The position numbers were made by a program, and so were the translations under genes. A model generated the notes under the pieces. That model worked only from the letters and a program-made list of their open reading frames with translations. It ran no database searches and had not been told where the DNA came from. Positions 25,001 through 33,630 of a stretch of DNA of 64,000 nucleotides are shown here, one piece after another (position 1 is the first letter of the stretch; the number at the start of each line of letters is the position of its first letter). Origin of the DNA: Delphinapterus leucas (taxonomy: Eukaryota; Chordata; Mammalia; Artiodactyla; Monodontidae); assembly GCF_002288925.2 (NCBI RefSeq), contig NW_022098076.1, forward strand, positions 84,455,062 to 84,519,061, given 5' to 3'.

Positions 25001-25880
25001 TTGGACAAACAAAGCCAGTGGTAACCCCTTTTGGTCAAGTTGCAGCTGCTGGAGTATCTAGTAATCCTTTTATGGTAAGTGAGATGCAATTTTAAGCACT
25101 TTCTAAGTTGTTGCATTGTTTTCAAATTGGGAAAAGCAGGATGTGATTCCTCCTAGATGCTCTTTGGTATTCTGCAAGATTATACAAATCTGAGGCAGCC
25201 ATTGTGCACGATCCCTTTTTAAGAAAACACATTAAAGGGGGGAAGTGGTGGGCTGGGGGTGTGGTGTGATGAATTGGTTGGGAGATTGGGATTGACATGT
25301 ACACACTAGTATGTATAAAATGGATAACTAATAAGAACCTGCTGTATAAAAAAATAAAATTCAAAAAAATACCCCAGAAAACACATTAATCAGTTGCAAA
25401 TCAAAGCACTGACAGTTAATAAGCTACTTTAGACATGAAACTTGTCTGCTTTCTTGTCAAAATGATGCTTTATGAGAGGCTGTAGATTTAGTGAACAATG
25501 TGAAAAAGGAATCCTGGAGTCAGGTTTGGTTTGAATCATAAATGCATTTTTTTAGGGCCAGGTCCCTTCTTAGAATCTATTACGAGAATTATATGAAATA
25601 ATGGATATAAATAGGCACAACACAGTGCCTGAAAACCTATCGCTTTATTACAGTATATTGCTAATAACAATAATGAATAAATATGATTGCCAATAATTAT
25701 GAAATAATTCCTAATCTAAATACTATTTAATTAAATCTAGTTTAATTAAATAACATTAAATATTTTCATATTTTCTCCACACACTCTTATTTATTTATTT
25801 TGTCTTATGTTTTCCTTTAGACTGGTGCACCGACAGGACAATTTCCAACAGGAAGCTCATCAACCAATCCTTTCTTATAG
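3845..25880 (+). CDS. AGFG1: AGFG1 gene, 3' portion (exons from residue ~127 to stop)
   Basis: ArfGAP with FG repeats 1 is a nucleoporin-like adaptor. It works in clathrin and EPS15-linked vesicle traffic, binds the SNARE VAMP7, and is needed for acrosome formation in sperm. Ten exons (3845-4007, 5048-5201, 10959-11078, 13119-13328, 14381-14561, 17015-17094, 17308-17400, 23945-24103, 24983-25074, 25821-25880) all have AG/GT boundaries and matching phases. They sum to 1312 nt: the end of one split codon, 436 codons and a TAG. Added to the ~126 upstream residues known from human, this gives 562, the human canonical length as I recall it. The translation is rich in Ser, Ala, Gln and FG dipeptides (NFANF, FGGF, FGTF, AAFGQ) and has four NPF motifs, which bind EH domains, near the C-terminus. 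The zinc-finger ArfGAP domain lies upstream of the window. The reading frame is intact, so the gene looks functional. Individual exons are listed separately. Confidence 0.97.
4008..5047 (+). other. AGFG1: AGFG1 intron
   Basis: A 1-kb intron. I recognise no well-preserved repeat, only a short 'tttgctattgcgaatgctattgtgaatac' block near 4186 that resembles old L1. Small open frames on both strands look like chance. Confidence 0.6.
5048..5201 (+). CDS. AGFG1: AGFG1 exon, residues ~181-231
   Basis: The acceptor TTTATAG ends at 5047 and the donor G|GTAAGT starts at 5202. The translation starts SPVVGRSQGQQQEKKQFDLL and ends in the aromatic repeat ANFANFAHFNSHA. A second AG occurs at 5059-5060 (TTGTAG), but using it would drop the conserved SPVV residues, so 5048 is the better start. 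It is 154 nt, entering at phase 0 and leaving at phase 1. Confidence 0.97.
8066..8380 (-). mobile_element. CHR-type tRNA-derived SINE (long, CHR-2-like)
   Basis: Read on the minus strand it starts GGCTTCCCTGGTGGC, continues into a tRNA-like head with B-box GGTTCGAGCC, and ends in an A-run (T-run at 8066-8077 on plus). The flanks GCGTTGAAATGATT and GCATTGAACTGATT are an aged target-site duplication. CHR SINEs are confined to cetaceans and hippos, so this is the main taxonomic marker. Confidence 0.9.
8850..8985 (+). repeat. MIR-like fragment
   Basis: The blocks 'ttgagggacttgtccggtggtttacagtta' and 'atggagttccctgattcttatcttagattc' follow the 3' half of the MIR core. It is diverged, so confidence is moderate. 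Confidence 0.45.
9830..10025 (-). mobile_element. old L1 3' fragment
   Basis: The segment 'aatggctgcattatattccattgcatgatgttcc' and the later 'acctagaagtagaattgcctg' correspond to the reverse of old mammalian L1 (L1M) 3' sequence. Heavily decayed. Confidence 0.55.
10959..11078 (+). CDS. AGFG1: AGFG1 exon, FG repeats, skippable 40-codon unit
   Basis: The acceptor TTTACAG ends at 10958 and the donor G|GTAGAG starts at 11079. It encodes AQNSANADFANFDAFGQSSG and then SNFGGFP, ending QPQSTG. The exon is exactly 120 nt and symmetric in phase, so skipping it removes 40 residues without a frameshift. That equals the difference between the human 562- and 522-residue isoforms as I recall them. The donor (GTAGAG) is weaker than its neighbours, which would suit optional use. 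Confidence 0.96.
11079..13118 (+). other. AGFG1: AGFG1 intron (contains the 24-codon cassette)
   Basis: A 2-kb intron split by the cassette exon at 11743-11814. The rest is AT-rich, with no repeat I can name apart from a short T-rich tract at about 11690-11706 that serves as the cassette pyrimidine tract and a (TATATC)n patch near 12285-12310. Confidence 0.6.
11743..11814 (+). CDS. AGFG1: AGFG1 alternative cassette exon (24 codons)
   Basis: The acceptor GGCTGTCCAG ends at 11742 and the donor A|GTAAGT starts at 11815. It is 72 nt and symmetric (phase 1 to 1). The translation AFRMLSSSCSFGEFTSAFPL is followed by QASN. I recognise this as the insert of the longer AGFG1 isoform (human ~584 residues). 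A strong pyrimidine run lies upstream at 11680-11705. It adds one FG motif and one SAF motif. Conservation of frame and splice sites suggests it is still used. Confidence 0.88.
13119..13328 (+). CDS. AGFG1: AGFG1 exon, FG-rich segment
   Basis: The acceptor TTCTGTTACAG ends at 13118 and the donor G|GTATCA starts at 13329. The 210-nt translation starts GGSAGSVNANFAHFDNFPKS, includes ADFGTFNTSQSHQT, and ends KYAALANLDNIFSAGQ. The KYAAL-LD-F motif recurs in the next exon (KYAALAELDSVF), so this protein contains an internal repeat split over two exons. No stop or frameshift is seen. Confidence 0.97.
13329..14380 (+). other. AGFG1: AGFG1 intron
   Basis: A 1.05-kb intron. A MIR tail (reverse) lies at about 13888-13960. 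Nothing else was recognised. Confidence 0.6.
13888..13960 (-). repeat. MIR fragment
   Basis: 'ggcatttagaacagtgcctggcacatcgtaagtgctctgtgaatgtt' is the reverse-oriented 5' part of MIR (AGCACTTACTATGTGCCAGG-type). Confidence 0.65.
14381..14561 (+). CDS. AGFG1: AGFG1 exon with second KYAAL repeat
   Basis: The acceptor TTGTTCACAG ends at 14380 and the donor AG|GTAGCT starts at 14562. It encodes GGDQGSGFGTTGKAPVGSVV, then KYAALAELDSVFSSAA, ending in a Ser/Asn/Thr-rich stretch (SSNAYSSTSNAS). It is 181 nt, entering at phase 1 and leaving at phase 2. Reading through the donor gives a TAG almost at once, so the boundary is clear. Confidence 0.97.
14562..17014 (+). other. AGFG1: AGFG1 intron with hAT transposon
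   Basis: A 2.45-kb intron, more than half of it an old hAT element (15545-16896). The 14.6-15.5 kb portion shows no repeat that I can name. Confidence 0.6.
15545..16896 (+). mobile_element. decayed hAT DNA transposon with transposase remnant
   Basis: The ends resemble hAT termini: it starts GGTCCCCCAGAGTGTAACCC and ends AAAGTTTGAGAACTGATG. Between 16490 and 16660 the plus strand carries a decayed hAT C-terminal dimerisation region ('tatccacagttatctgg', 'tgtgaggccagtttttcttcatatgcatc', 'attaagccagccattaaagagatttg'). Many stops and indels interrupt it. I recognise it as a mammal-wide hAT family related to the transposases behind ZBED/FAM200-type genes, but not the exact name. It lies wholly in an AGFG1 intron. 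Confidence 0.65.
17015..17094 (+). CDS. AGFG1: AGFG1 exon (80 nt)
   Basis: The acceptor TTGTTTTCAG ends at 17014 and the donor G|GTACGT starts at 17095. It encodes NVFGTVPVGASAQTQPASSS followed by VPAPFG. It carries one VFG and one PFG motif. Phases are 2 in and 1 out, matching both neighbours. Confidence 0.96.
17308..17400 (+). CDS. AGFG1: AGFG1 exon with two NPF motifs
   Basis: The acceptor is TTTTTTAAAG, ending at 17307 (an AAAG acceptor, a little weak), and the donor is G|GTAAGA at 17401. The translation is ATPSTNPFVAAAGPSVASST then NPFQTNARGAT. The two NPF tripeptides are the ligands for EH domains of EPS15-type endocytic proteins. It is 93 nt and symmetric (phase 1 to 1), only about 210 bases after the previous exon. 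Confidence 0.96.
18655..18785 (+). repeat. MIR fragment
   Basis: 'gacagctgaggtaactgaggcttagaaaagttaag' followed by 'ttgtgttcaaatcctg' is the MIR core and 3' half. A further weak MIR-like pair of blocks continues at about 18890-19100. Confidence 0.65.
20085..20590 (+). mobile_element. old L1 3' end
   Basis: 'acagcagcattattcctaatagcc', 'gtgtccatccactgatggatgaataaac', 'acaacatggatgaacctagaaaaca' and a terminal 'tatatcaaaaagttgttaaaa' are the ORF2 end and 3'UTR of an L1MA-type element. It is older than the L1s at 50-64 kb. Confidence 0.8.
21000..21130 (+). repeat. MIR fragment
   Basis: 'gcaaatgacgaaactgaggcttaaagaagttgtgg' matches the MIR core; the upstream blocks are diverged. Confidence 0.55.
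21979..22026 (+). CDS. candidate 48-nt AGFG1 cassette exon
   Basis: A possible optional exon lies within the 6.5-kb intron between 17400 and 23945. It has an acceptor TTTCCATAAG ending at 21978, preceded by a short pyrimidine run, and a donor G|GTAGGT at 22027. The phase is 1 to 1, which fits both flanking exons exactly. Reading it in that frame gives LSGAMHSQVFPHAHF plus two split Gly codons, so it would add 16 residues ending in HFG, in keeping with the FG-repeat character. It is open and in frame. I do not recall this insert in human isoforms, so it is an inference from splice signals alone and could be chance. Confidence 0.4.
23945..24103 (+). CDS. AGFG1: AGFG1 exon, Gln/Ala-rich FG segment
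   Basis: The acceptor TCTCCTGCCAG ends at 23944 and the donor G|GTAAGA starts at 24104. It is 159 nt and encodes ATFGTASMSMPAGFGTPTPY, then LPTSFSGSFQQPAFPAQAAF and a QQTAFSQQPN tail. It is markedly more GC-rich than the surrounding intron, as expected for coding sequence. The frame is intact. Confidence 0.97.
24104..24982 (+). other. AGFG1: AGFG1 intron
   Basis: A 0.88-kb intron with T/G homopolymer-rich stretches at 24480-24515 and 24595-24645. No repeat family or exon was recognised. Confidence 0.55.
24983..25074 (+). CDS. AGFG1: AGFG1 exon with tandem acceptor
   Basis: The acceptor AAACAAG ends at 24982 and the donor ATG|GTAAGT starts at 25075. The translation is AGFAAFGQTKPVVTPFGQVA then AAGVSSNPFM, carrying the third NPF motif. 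A second AG (GTGCAG) lies six bases into the exon at 24987-24988. Its use would remove two residues (Ala-Gly) in frame, which could explain the two-residue difference between human isoforms of 562 and 560. Confidence 0.95.
25236..25375 (+). mobile_element. 140-bp truncated L1 with target-site duplication
   Basis: Contains 'gattgggattgacatgtacacactagtatgtataaaatgg' and 'cctgctgtataaaaaaataaaattcaaaaaaat', the L1 3' end. A 14-bp duplication AGAAAACACATTAA flanks it at 25222-25235 and 25376-25389, exact on both sides, so this is a severely 5'-truncated retrotransposition. Confidence 0.88.
25560..25680 (-). repeat. MIR fragment
   Basis: 'gagaattatatgaaataatgg' and 'aggcacaacacagtgcctg' follow reverse-oriented MIR. 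Diverged. Confidence 0.5.
25821..25880 (+). CDS. AGFG1: AGFG1 terminal coding exon and stop
   Basis: The acceptor TTTTCCTTTAG ends at 25820. It encodes TGAPTGQFPTGSSSTNPFL followed by TAG at 25878-25880. The C-terminal NPFL is the fourth NPF motif, placed at the extreme end where it is accessible to EH-domain partners. The stop position matches the human C-terminus as I know it. Confidence 0.97.
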   Translation, partial: TGAPTGQFPTGSSSTNPFL

Positions 25881-26447
25881 CCTTATATAGACACTTTACT
25901 GGAACGAACTTTTACATGGTCACATTACATCTCTCCGCCTCTTGCACTGTTGTCTTGTTTCACTGATTTTAGCTTTAAACACAAGAGAAGTCTTTAAAAA
26001 GCCTGCATTGTGTATTAAACACCAGGAAATATGTGCAAAACAGAGGGCTCCAGTAACAACTTTTAACCTGTGAATTGGCAAAAAAAAGTAGCGGTATCAT
26101 GTATATTAAAAATTGGCTAATATTAAGTTATTGCAGATACCACATTCATTATGCTGCAGTACTGTACATATTTTTCTTAGAAATTAGTTATTTGTGCATA
26201 TCAGTATTTGTAACTTTAACACATTGTTATGTGAGAAATGTTACTGGGGAAATAGATCAGCCACTTTTAAGGTGCTGTCATATATCTTGGAATGAATGAC
26301 CTAAAATCACTTTAACCATTGCTTCTGGAAAGTTACCGAGTCAGAATTGGAAGGTTTTATTCATTCTTGAATTTTTCCTTTCTAAAGAGCTCTTCTATTT
26401 ATACATGCCTAAATTCTTTAAAAATGTAGAGGGATACCTGTCTGCAG

Positions 26448-26453
26448 AATAAA
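26448..26453 (+). promoter_or_regulatory. AGFG1: AATAAA polyadenylation signal
   Basis: A canonical hexamer lies 568 bases after the AGFG1 stop, in the context GCAGAATAAAGCTG. A GTTTTGC and later TTGTTTTTGTG downstream element follows within about 60 bases. It is a good candidate for the proximal poly(A) site. Confidence 0.55.
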
Positions 26454-28011
26454 GCTGATCATGTTTTGCTACAGTTTGCAGGTGAAAAAAATAAATACTA
26501 GAAAATATGCTATTGTTTTTGTGTTCTTGCTGCAATGCCTTTACCAAAGTGGCCTTAAATATCAGTAGTGAATTGAGAACATCTTGAATTCTTAAATTAG
26601 AATTTCAGAAGACTTCTAGTGACTAACTTTTATGTCTAAAAGAGAAAATTTTATAAAAAGGCCATGTAGAAAATTTATTAAAACTGCTATGTTCAGGAAT
26701 ATGTCAGTGGTAAAGCATTTAAATGTAGCTTGTTAGATTCACCGTAACCCTTCTGATTTCTTTGCAACTTCTTAATTTTGTGAAAATTTGTATATATGAA
26801 GAATTTGCATGTATGTGTATTTACAAATTTTTTAAAGTATCTTGAATTCTCAGACTGCAAAAGGCTTATTTTAACTATTGATTTTTTTTTTTTTTTAAAT
26901 ACTGTCTTTGAATGTATTGGAAGCAGACATGCATTAACTGTGACATGATTGCACCTCAGTTTTCTTTGTTTGGACAAACTGATATTAATAGGACATTTGT
27001 TTATGTTCATTTCTAGAGGGAAAGAAACTGGAACCCAGTGTTACCTTAAAGTTATAGAATACTTTGTTTAAAAAGGCAACAATACTAATGTTTAGTTATA
27101 GCTTTATGTTAATATTCAAATGAACTTGTTTAAATATATAATGCCTCATTCATCCAGTGATAATCTGGCAATCTCATCAAAACAGAACACAACTGAGAAA
27201 CTTGTAATATTTTTCTTAAAAAAATGCCTTTGAGCAGCCCATATAAGTCACAATGTCTATACGTTAGAGCTTATGCATTTGTCTTTATGTGAAGTTTTGA
27301 TTAATAGATTTCCCAGACCAAAAGAGCATATATTGTCAAAGACCAGTTAGTGTAGGGACAGCCAGCCCAGCTTAGAGGGCATCATCAGTATATTACATCT
27401 TCTTCTGATAATTGTCTATTACTGTGACTCTGTGTCATCAAGAAAAGGTGAGGTTACGTATATAAATATGTGATACATGTTTGAAAATTTTTCTTATAAT
27501 GATTTAAATTGTTTCTAAAGCTTGGTATTAAAAGAGGTGAACATCAGTTTCCTCAAACATTATTTATTCATGTTGAATACCTTTTCGAATGGTGACTACA
27601 GGAGTTGTTTCCATACTATATTAAAATCTGTGTAGAGTTCCAGACTTCTTGAAGCATTGCTGTCCAGTGCATATCTAGCTGAATGTATGGTTATCTGAAC
27701 TATTTTGATAAGCAAGAAAATTGGGAAATCTCTGCCCCTTTTCTGAGCAGTATGCCTCTTAGAATTAAATGAATGCTGCAAAGGTCTGGGTGTGTCTTGG
27801 TGTATACTTGAAATGTTTGCATTTTTGGGGTGTCCTTCCAGACCCCTTCTCATGGAGGGAATTCTTAAGAAATGTCTTTGAATTCCTATGTTTTAGATTG
27901 TATTGGGTCCCAATCAACTCATGTACAAAGTTATGCTATAAAATTGTAGGCCCTTATTCAATTAACCTACCAGGCTTTCCGTCTAAGAAACAAGTAAATT
28001 AAACAGTTGTT

Positions 28012-28017
28012 AATAAA
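28012..28017 (+). promoter_or_regulatory. AGFG1: possible distal AATAAA polyadenylation signal
   Basis: An AATAAA in TTAATAAAATAATTT, 2.1 kb past the AGFG1 stop, with TTTTTTTCTGGG downstream. It is a candidate only; the region is AT-rich, so chance matches are likely. Confidence 0.3.
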
Positions 28018-29474
28018 ATAATTTTAAAGACTATTTTTTTCTGGGTAAATCTTGAGGTTTGTAATTAAGTGGGAACTCTTGTTGACTTTAAATGAAAACT
28101 TGTGAAATTGAAATGCTTATTGTAAGAAGTGATCCAGATTTGATGTGGATTAAACTCTTCAGTTAGACTTTCATATTCAGATTTGCTTCTGGTTTTGCAC
28201 AGACCATCAGAATTGTGTTGAGCACTGAAGAGGAGAAAATACTCAGAGGTGGTAAGGATGAAGACTCGAGTTTCCTGATTTACTAGTCGAATCAGGTCTT
28301 CTCTCCTGTGTTTGCTGAGGAAAGAAAATTTTCTTTTCTTTTAGGGTGACAAACTTCATTGATAAGTTTAAAGGCATATTTTTCTCTCATTTTTGTGAAA
28401 ATAGAGATTAGGTAATCACTTTCTTCTGTCGAATAATTCTTTCTGTAAATGTGAAGCAGCACATCGGTGCTTTCTTTACTTGTGACTTGCCCTGCTCCCA
28501 GTACACGTCCTCGTTGGTACAGTTCCTGTCAATTGGTAAAATGGAAGCAGTAACTAACTGGCTGCTTTCCTGTCACAGTACCAAGATTTCTGAAACAGTT
28601 TGGTCTCAGGACTATTATTAACTCTTAAGTTATTGAAGATCCCCAAAGAGCTTTTGTTTATGTAACTTACATCGCTCAGAATTTGTTGTATTAGAAATTA
28701 ATACTGAGATCTTTTAAAAACATGTTTATTCATTTAAATATAATGATAATAAACCCATTACATGTTAACATAAATACCCTTTTTGATGACAAATTACTGT
28801 TTTCCACAAATGTTATTTAGAAGACCATTGTTTTACATTTTGCACATCTCTTTAATATCTGGCCTAATAGAAGCAGTGGGATTCTCATACTACTTCTGCA
28901 TGACAGTTCTTTTTATGTGACATGGCATGTGGGCACTGGAAAACTCTACTGTGCACTTGTGGAACCATGAGTGAAACAGACATATAACATTTTCGTATTA
29001 TGAAAATAGTTTTGACCTTGCGTTTTGGGGGGGACCCTCAAGGGTCCTGAGACCACACTACACTTTACGTTTATATTTTCTGGAACAACAGTGTTTAGTT
29101 TCAGGGTAAATATACTACTCCCTGAACTTCTAAGTGTTTTTGTTGGCTTGGTGGGGAGAATTGAAATTTCATTTGAAATTGTAAACTTTTTAAACACTGA
29201 TTTCTGGGTTTTCTTTTTTATTTGACCGTATTTCAATAATGATGAAATTAGTGAATAGCTTCTTTTTAAAAGGGATATTACAAGTTCTGACTCCTGGTTG
29301 TGAGTGTTTATTTAGGAATTATTTACTATTCTGACCACTTTGAAATTGTTTAATTGTTTTGGGGGAGTATCAAATAGCTATTTAAAAATTGAAACACCTT
29401 GCTAAAGAAAGTTCAAAACGAAGAATAATTTCTTCTCTCTCCTATGCTTATAGTTAACAAAGAATTTTAGCTTT

Positions 29475-29520
29475 GTTTGTGTCTGTGTGTGTATATATAT
29501 ATATATATGTATATATATAA
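29475..29520. repeat. TG/TA microsatellite
   Basis: 'gtttgtgtctgtgtgtgtatatatatatatatatgtatatatataat': alternating TG then TA dinucleotides. Confidence 0.9.
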
Positions 29521-30049
29521 TATAAAATGAAAGTTGGATTTCTCTAGCAGAAATCACTACCCTCCAGGAAGTCGGCTACAATTAAAGGAATGTGTTTACT
29601 TCTTAAGAAGGAGGTTTGCTATGGTTTTATCCCCCAGTGTTTTTTTTTATACCTTGTCCTTTTTTAGAGAGAGCACTTGTTACTTCTCATTGAAACAGAA
29701 TGTTTTAAAATTCTTTTGAAGACAGAGTGACTTTGTAAAAGGTAACTTACGGTACATAGTCACCACAGAAAGCTCTGGCTCTGTTGCTGCTGCTGCTGGC
29801 ACACACCGCAGAACACGCTGCCGTCCTCAGGCCGGCCTGTGCCTTCCCTCTGGGGCCTCCTTGTCCATACATTTGTGCTCCTCTGCTGAACTCATGTTCA
29901 GAATGACTCACCTCATGTTTGGCCTCCACTTGTAGTCTCAGGCTTACATCAGAAAATTAATCTCTAGGGGAGTTTATAAAGATATATTTCTTCAAAAATA
30001 ATGACTTGAAAAGAACCTGGTGGTGGTATTACAGAGTGTGGCTTATTAA

Positions 30050-30180
30050 GCTCTTTCAGTGTATCAGAAACTTGCTAAATGCATTCGTGTAGTATCTCAT
30101 ACAGTCCTTAAAGTGGACTCATACTTTAAGGATGAAAGAAGCAAGGCACAGGCTAATGACAGAGCTTTTGCTCTGGGGAG
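30050..30180 (+). repeat. MIR-like fragment
   Basis: 'gtgtatcagaaacttgctaaatgcattcgtgtagtatctcatacagtcctta' and 'aaggatgaaagaagcaaggcacagg' follow the MIR layout, weakly. Confidence 0.45.
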
Positions 30181-31809
30181 CAAATATTATATTGTTGGAT
30201 TAAAATGCTGTCTACATTTATGTGTAAGTCAATTTTTTACAAAATCTTAGGAAATTCTGAGAGAATTACTTTCTATATCCTATATACCTAATTAAACTTA
30301 ATCATTTTTAATTTGGGTTCTCTTCATAATTTGCTGAAATCAGTACGGTTTATTCTCTAGGGTTTTACTTAAACTTTACAAGTAAATTAATGGGATAATT
30401 AGTGGATCAGGTTTTAAACTAAAGAGACATCTGAAGTATCACAGGGACTCCTATTTTGTGCTGTGCCCTAGACAGTAAAATTTACTTTTGAAAGGATACT
30501 GTTACTAACATTTGTGTTACATTAGCCTGTTGTATTGAATTTATCTTCATTAGTTAAAATTTTTTCTTTGTATATTTTAAAACGTCATTCATTAAAATTT
30601 TTATGTAGTATATTTGAACAAATGAAAATATGACCAAGATGTACTGGTCATATATTGTGCTGGTGAATGCTTTTCTCTTATGAAAAAGTGCCCTGTTTTG
30701 TAGTGTTTACTGACATTGTGGTTATAAATACTCTCACCATGGCTGATTTCACCTTCCAATCTGATATCATTAAATTTGGCATTAGAAAGACACACACACC
30801 AGTCTTTCTTTGCAGGCCAGCTCCAGCACACAGCACTGATGTGTAATCCCACAACCCAGTTCATTAAATAAACTGGTTATTTGGTGATTGTATCCAATAT
30901 TTGAAGAACCTTTTGTTTTATGTTGTTACTCCAGAAAATATTTGAACACTAGTTTACTTCTAGAAGCGTACTGGGCACTGAAGTATTTAATCTGGAAAGA
31001 CCCAAGTATTGTGAATTCTGGTTTTAAAAAGTCCAGTTATTGTGCTAATGTAGAGGTTGCACATTCATGGCATATACTCTGAATTCTGTATGCAGTTGTG
31101 TTTTGTTTGACCATCAGAGTGTTTTAAAGATTCCGATTTTATATGGTTTGAAGGGTATTCACACTCTCAAGGTGGCCACTAGCCTACCACTCACAGTGTT
31201 CTGAGCCTCAAACGTGTTTTAAGGCCTTTGAATTGGCAAATCCTGAGTAGACATAAAAGGGCTCTTCTTATGCCACCTCTTAGCTGTTCTAATTTTGGAG
31301 TCCTGTAGGATTTGAATTTATGATGATATTTTCTGGTGAAGACTCTTGCCAAAAATGTATTTTTGTTTCAAACTTGATAACCTCTATGTATTTTGCTTAT
31401 TTTATGCCAGTGGATAAAAACTCAATATATATTTACCTATATTTTTGAAATCTGTGCTTTTGTCCAACTCACAGGGCTGTAGAGTTTAATGAAAACAGTG
31501 CAGTGATTCAGGCTTTTGTAACAAGGAAAAGTGATCCTAGATAAAATTGGTGATTCAGATGTCCATTGATTAATTTTTTAATTACAGTTTAGGCAATGAG
31601 AGTTAAAACTTAAACTAAATTCTCAACATTTCCCTCAATCTTGAGGGACAGAGAAAGCAAACACCCCAAGGAGCCTCTGATTTTGACTAAATGACCATTA
31701 AGTAAAAGGCAGCAGAGGATTGCGAATTGATGCTATACAGTGTTTCATAGAATGCTGTGGGTACAGTCAGGGTTTTTAAAGACTTTAAAGGTTTTTTTAT
31801 ATGTTACCA

Positions 31810-32130
31810 TAGAATAATACATGTTTATGATGTTTAAAAAGTATGCAGTATACAAAGTGAAAAACTATGCCTCCTTCCTGGGACTTGATTCCCACATCCC
31901 AGAGAAATACAGTTTCTTGTGTTTTTATAGTCTTTCAGAAATGTTAACATTTATTTTATATACCTCTTTCTCTAAATGCCTCTCACTGTCCTCCCTATTT
32001 TAAATGTATGGTTTTATAACTTGGTTCTCTTTGTTTAACTTGGTTATTTTTCCATATATTTCGATGTTCTCGAAATCCATGTTGGTCTAGCTTGGTTTTA
32101 AGACAGTATTTTTTGTAATTGGATTTTAGT
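31810..32130 (-). mobile_element. old L1 fragment
   Basis: 'aataatacatgtttatgatgtttaaaaagtatgcagtatacaaagtg' and 'gttttataacttggttctc...' resemble reverse-oriented L1M 3' sequence; strongly decayed. Confidence 0.45.
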
Positions 32131-32849
32131 TACTCTACTACCTATTGAAATTTAAAAGGCAAATAGTGAACTAGTTTTAGATTTTCACACCCCTAATCTT
32201 ATTTCCTGGTAGTAGTCACCATTATTTTTTGTATATCCGTCTCAGTTATTCTGTCATTTTTGTTGTTTAAATTATTTTCATTAATCATCACCAGAACCCA
32301 GAAGAAAATTTACTTTCCTTAGAATCAGTAATTCCACCACCACTCCCACCGCTCTTCCCTCCCCTCCCACCAGGGGGAAACTAATATTTATTTTAGTCTC
32401 ACTTATTTAATGAGGAAAGATTCAAATTCTTTTTTCTTAAGTAGTATGCTAATGGTTGTTTTTTTGTTTTTTTTTTAACTGAACTTTAGGATTGGGACTC
32501 TGGAAAGTACTAAACCAGAGTCAAGTTTCCTGTGTTTCAGTCTTAAATTCTGCCGTTAACTGGCATTCAAGCAGGTAAGTTAGATGCCAGTTCCCCAGCT
32601 TTAAAGTGAGATCTCTTCCAAATGGTGAAACATGGTAGAACGTCAGTCGTTTGGTATACATGTTTAGAGAACAGTTAAGCTTTGGAAATTGGAATGAGAC
32701 ATTTCAGAATAACAGCTGTTCGGTTGAACATAAGAAACTTGTGTTTTTGTAGGTTGAAAGTACCAGGTATCAACAACATCATATAGTTTAGTGTTATGGC
32801 CACTATTTGTTAATTACCAACTTAGTGAGGTACACCTCATATAATTGAT

Positions 32850-32990
32850 ATCATTTAATGGCCACAACAACTTCCAGGCAGTATTTGTCACAAAATTGGC
32901 ATTTAGGTGTCTACTTTGCCGAGATTATACAGCTGTTTTAGTAAGTGGCAGGACTAGAAGTCTATCTGACTTTAAGATTCATCCTCTCAT
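32850..32990 (+). repeat. MIR fragment
   Basis: 'gattatacagctgttttagtaagtggcaggactagaagtctatctgactttaagattcatcctctc' is MIR 3' half. Confidence 0.6.
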
Positions 32991-33239
32991 ATTGTATTCC
33001 CCCCTTGAAGCTCTTAGTTCCAGCAGTTTTAATAAGAAGAGTGTGAGTTTAAAAAAAAAAAAAAAACTTTCACAAACATTTAATGGAACTCAAACTCAGC
33101 GTTCTTATCCCCAACAATCTAATTTTGTTTTTTTTCTCTCCGTATTTGCTTTTTGCCCATATGAAATTTTGCATTGTGATCATAGCTGGTTAATTTTTAA
33201 TATTGTACTTTTCCCAGATAATTTTCTTCCAAATTGGAA

Positions 33240-33630
33240 ATACATTTATTATTTTTCCTGATTGTAAAAATAATACATGTTCACCGTAAAGAATCTGAAA
33301 ATACAGAGAATTATTTTTTAAAAAACTATAATCCTGTGCAGGTATATTGTAAGTACTTCTGGATTTTGTTGCATGTATAAGAATATAAAGACTTCTTCCA
33401 GAATGGAATCATGCTATGCTTACTACTTTGTAACATTTTCCTCAATATATCATGGGTTTCTTTCAATTTCAAATGTAGATCTGTATTCTCTTACAGTGAT
33501 GTTTCATCCCTATGATAAACATTTAGATTGTTTCCAATTTTTCAACATCAGAAATTTTACCTATACTTCTGCACACTTGGGGTTTGGCCTCGTGCTTCTT
33601 AGAAATGGAATTGCTGAGTGAAGAGTGTAC
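33240..33630 (-). mobile_element. old L1 3' fragment
   Basis: 'ccagaatggaatcatgctatgcttactactttgtaac', 'gtttcatccctatgataaacatttagattgtttcc' and 'tagaaatggaattgctgagtgaagag' are the reverse of L1M 3' sequence. Confidence 0.65.

Larger units (their letters stand above)
25075..25820 (+). other. AGFG1: last AGFG1 intron
   Basis: It contains a truncated L1 (25236-25375) and a reverse MIR fragment (25560-25680). The remainder is AT-rich and unassigned. Confidence 0.6.
25881..28035 (+). other. AGFG1: AGFG1 3'UTR (at least to 26.47 kb, perhaps beyond)
   Basis: This AT-rich stretch after the stop has no recognisable transposon in its first part, as expected of a conserved 3'UTR. A canonical AATAAA occurs at 26448, followed by a TG/T-rich stretch, and another at 28012. 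Human AGFG1 has a multi-kilobase 3'UTR, so later sites (for example AATAAA at 30867) may also be used. The end cannot be fixed from sequence alone. Confidence 0.6.

Noticed and set aside
32845..33261. 138-codon plus-strand frame
   Set aside because: It spans a MIR, an A-run and an old L1 start, and has low-complexity composition with no domain.
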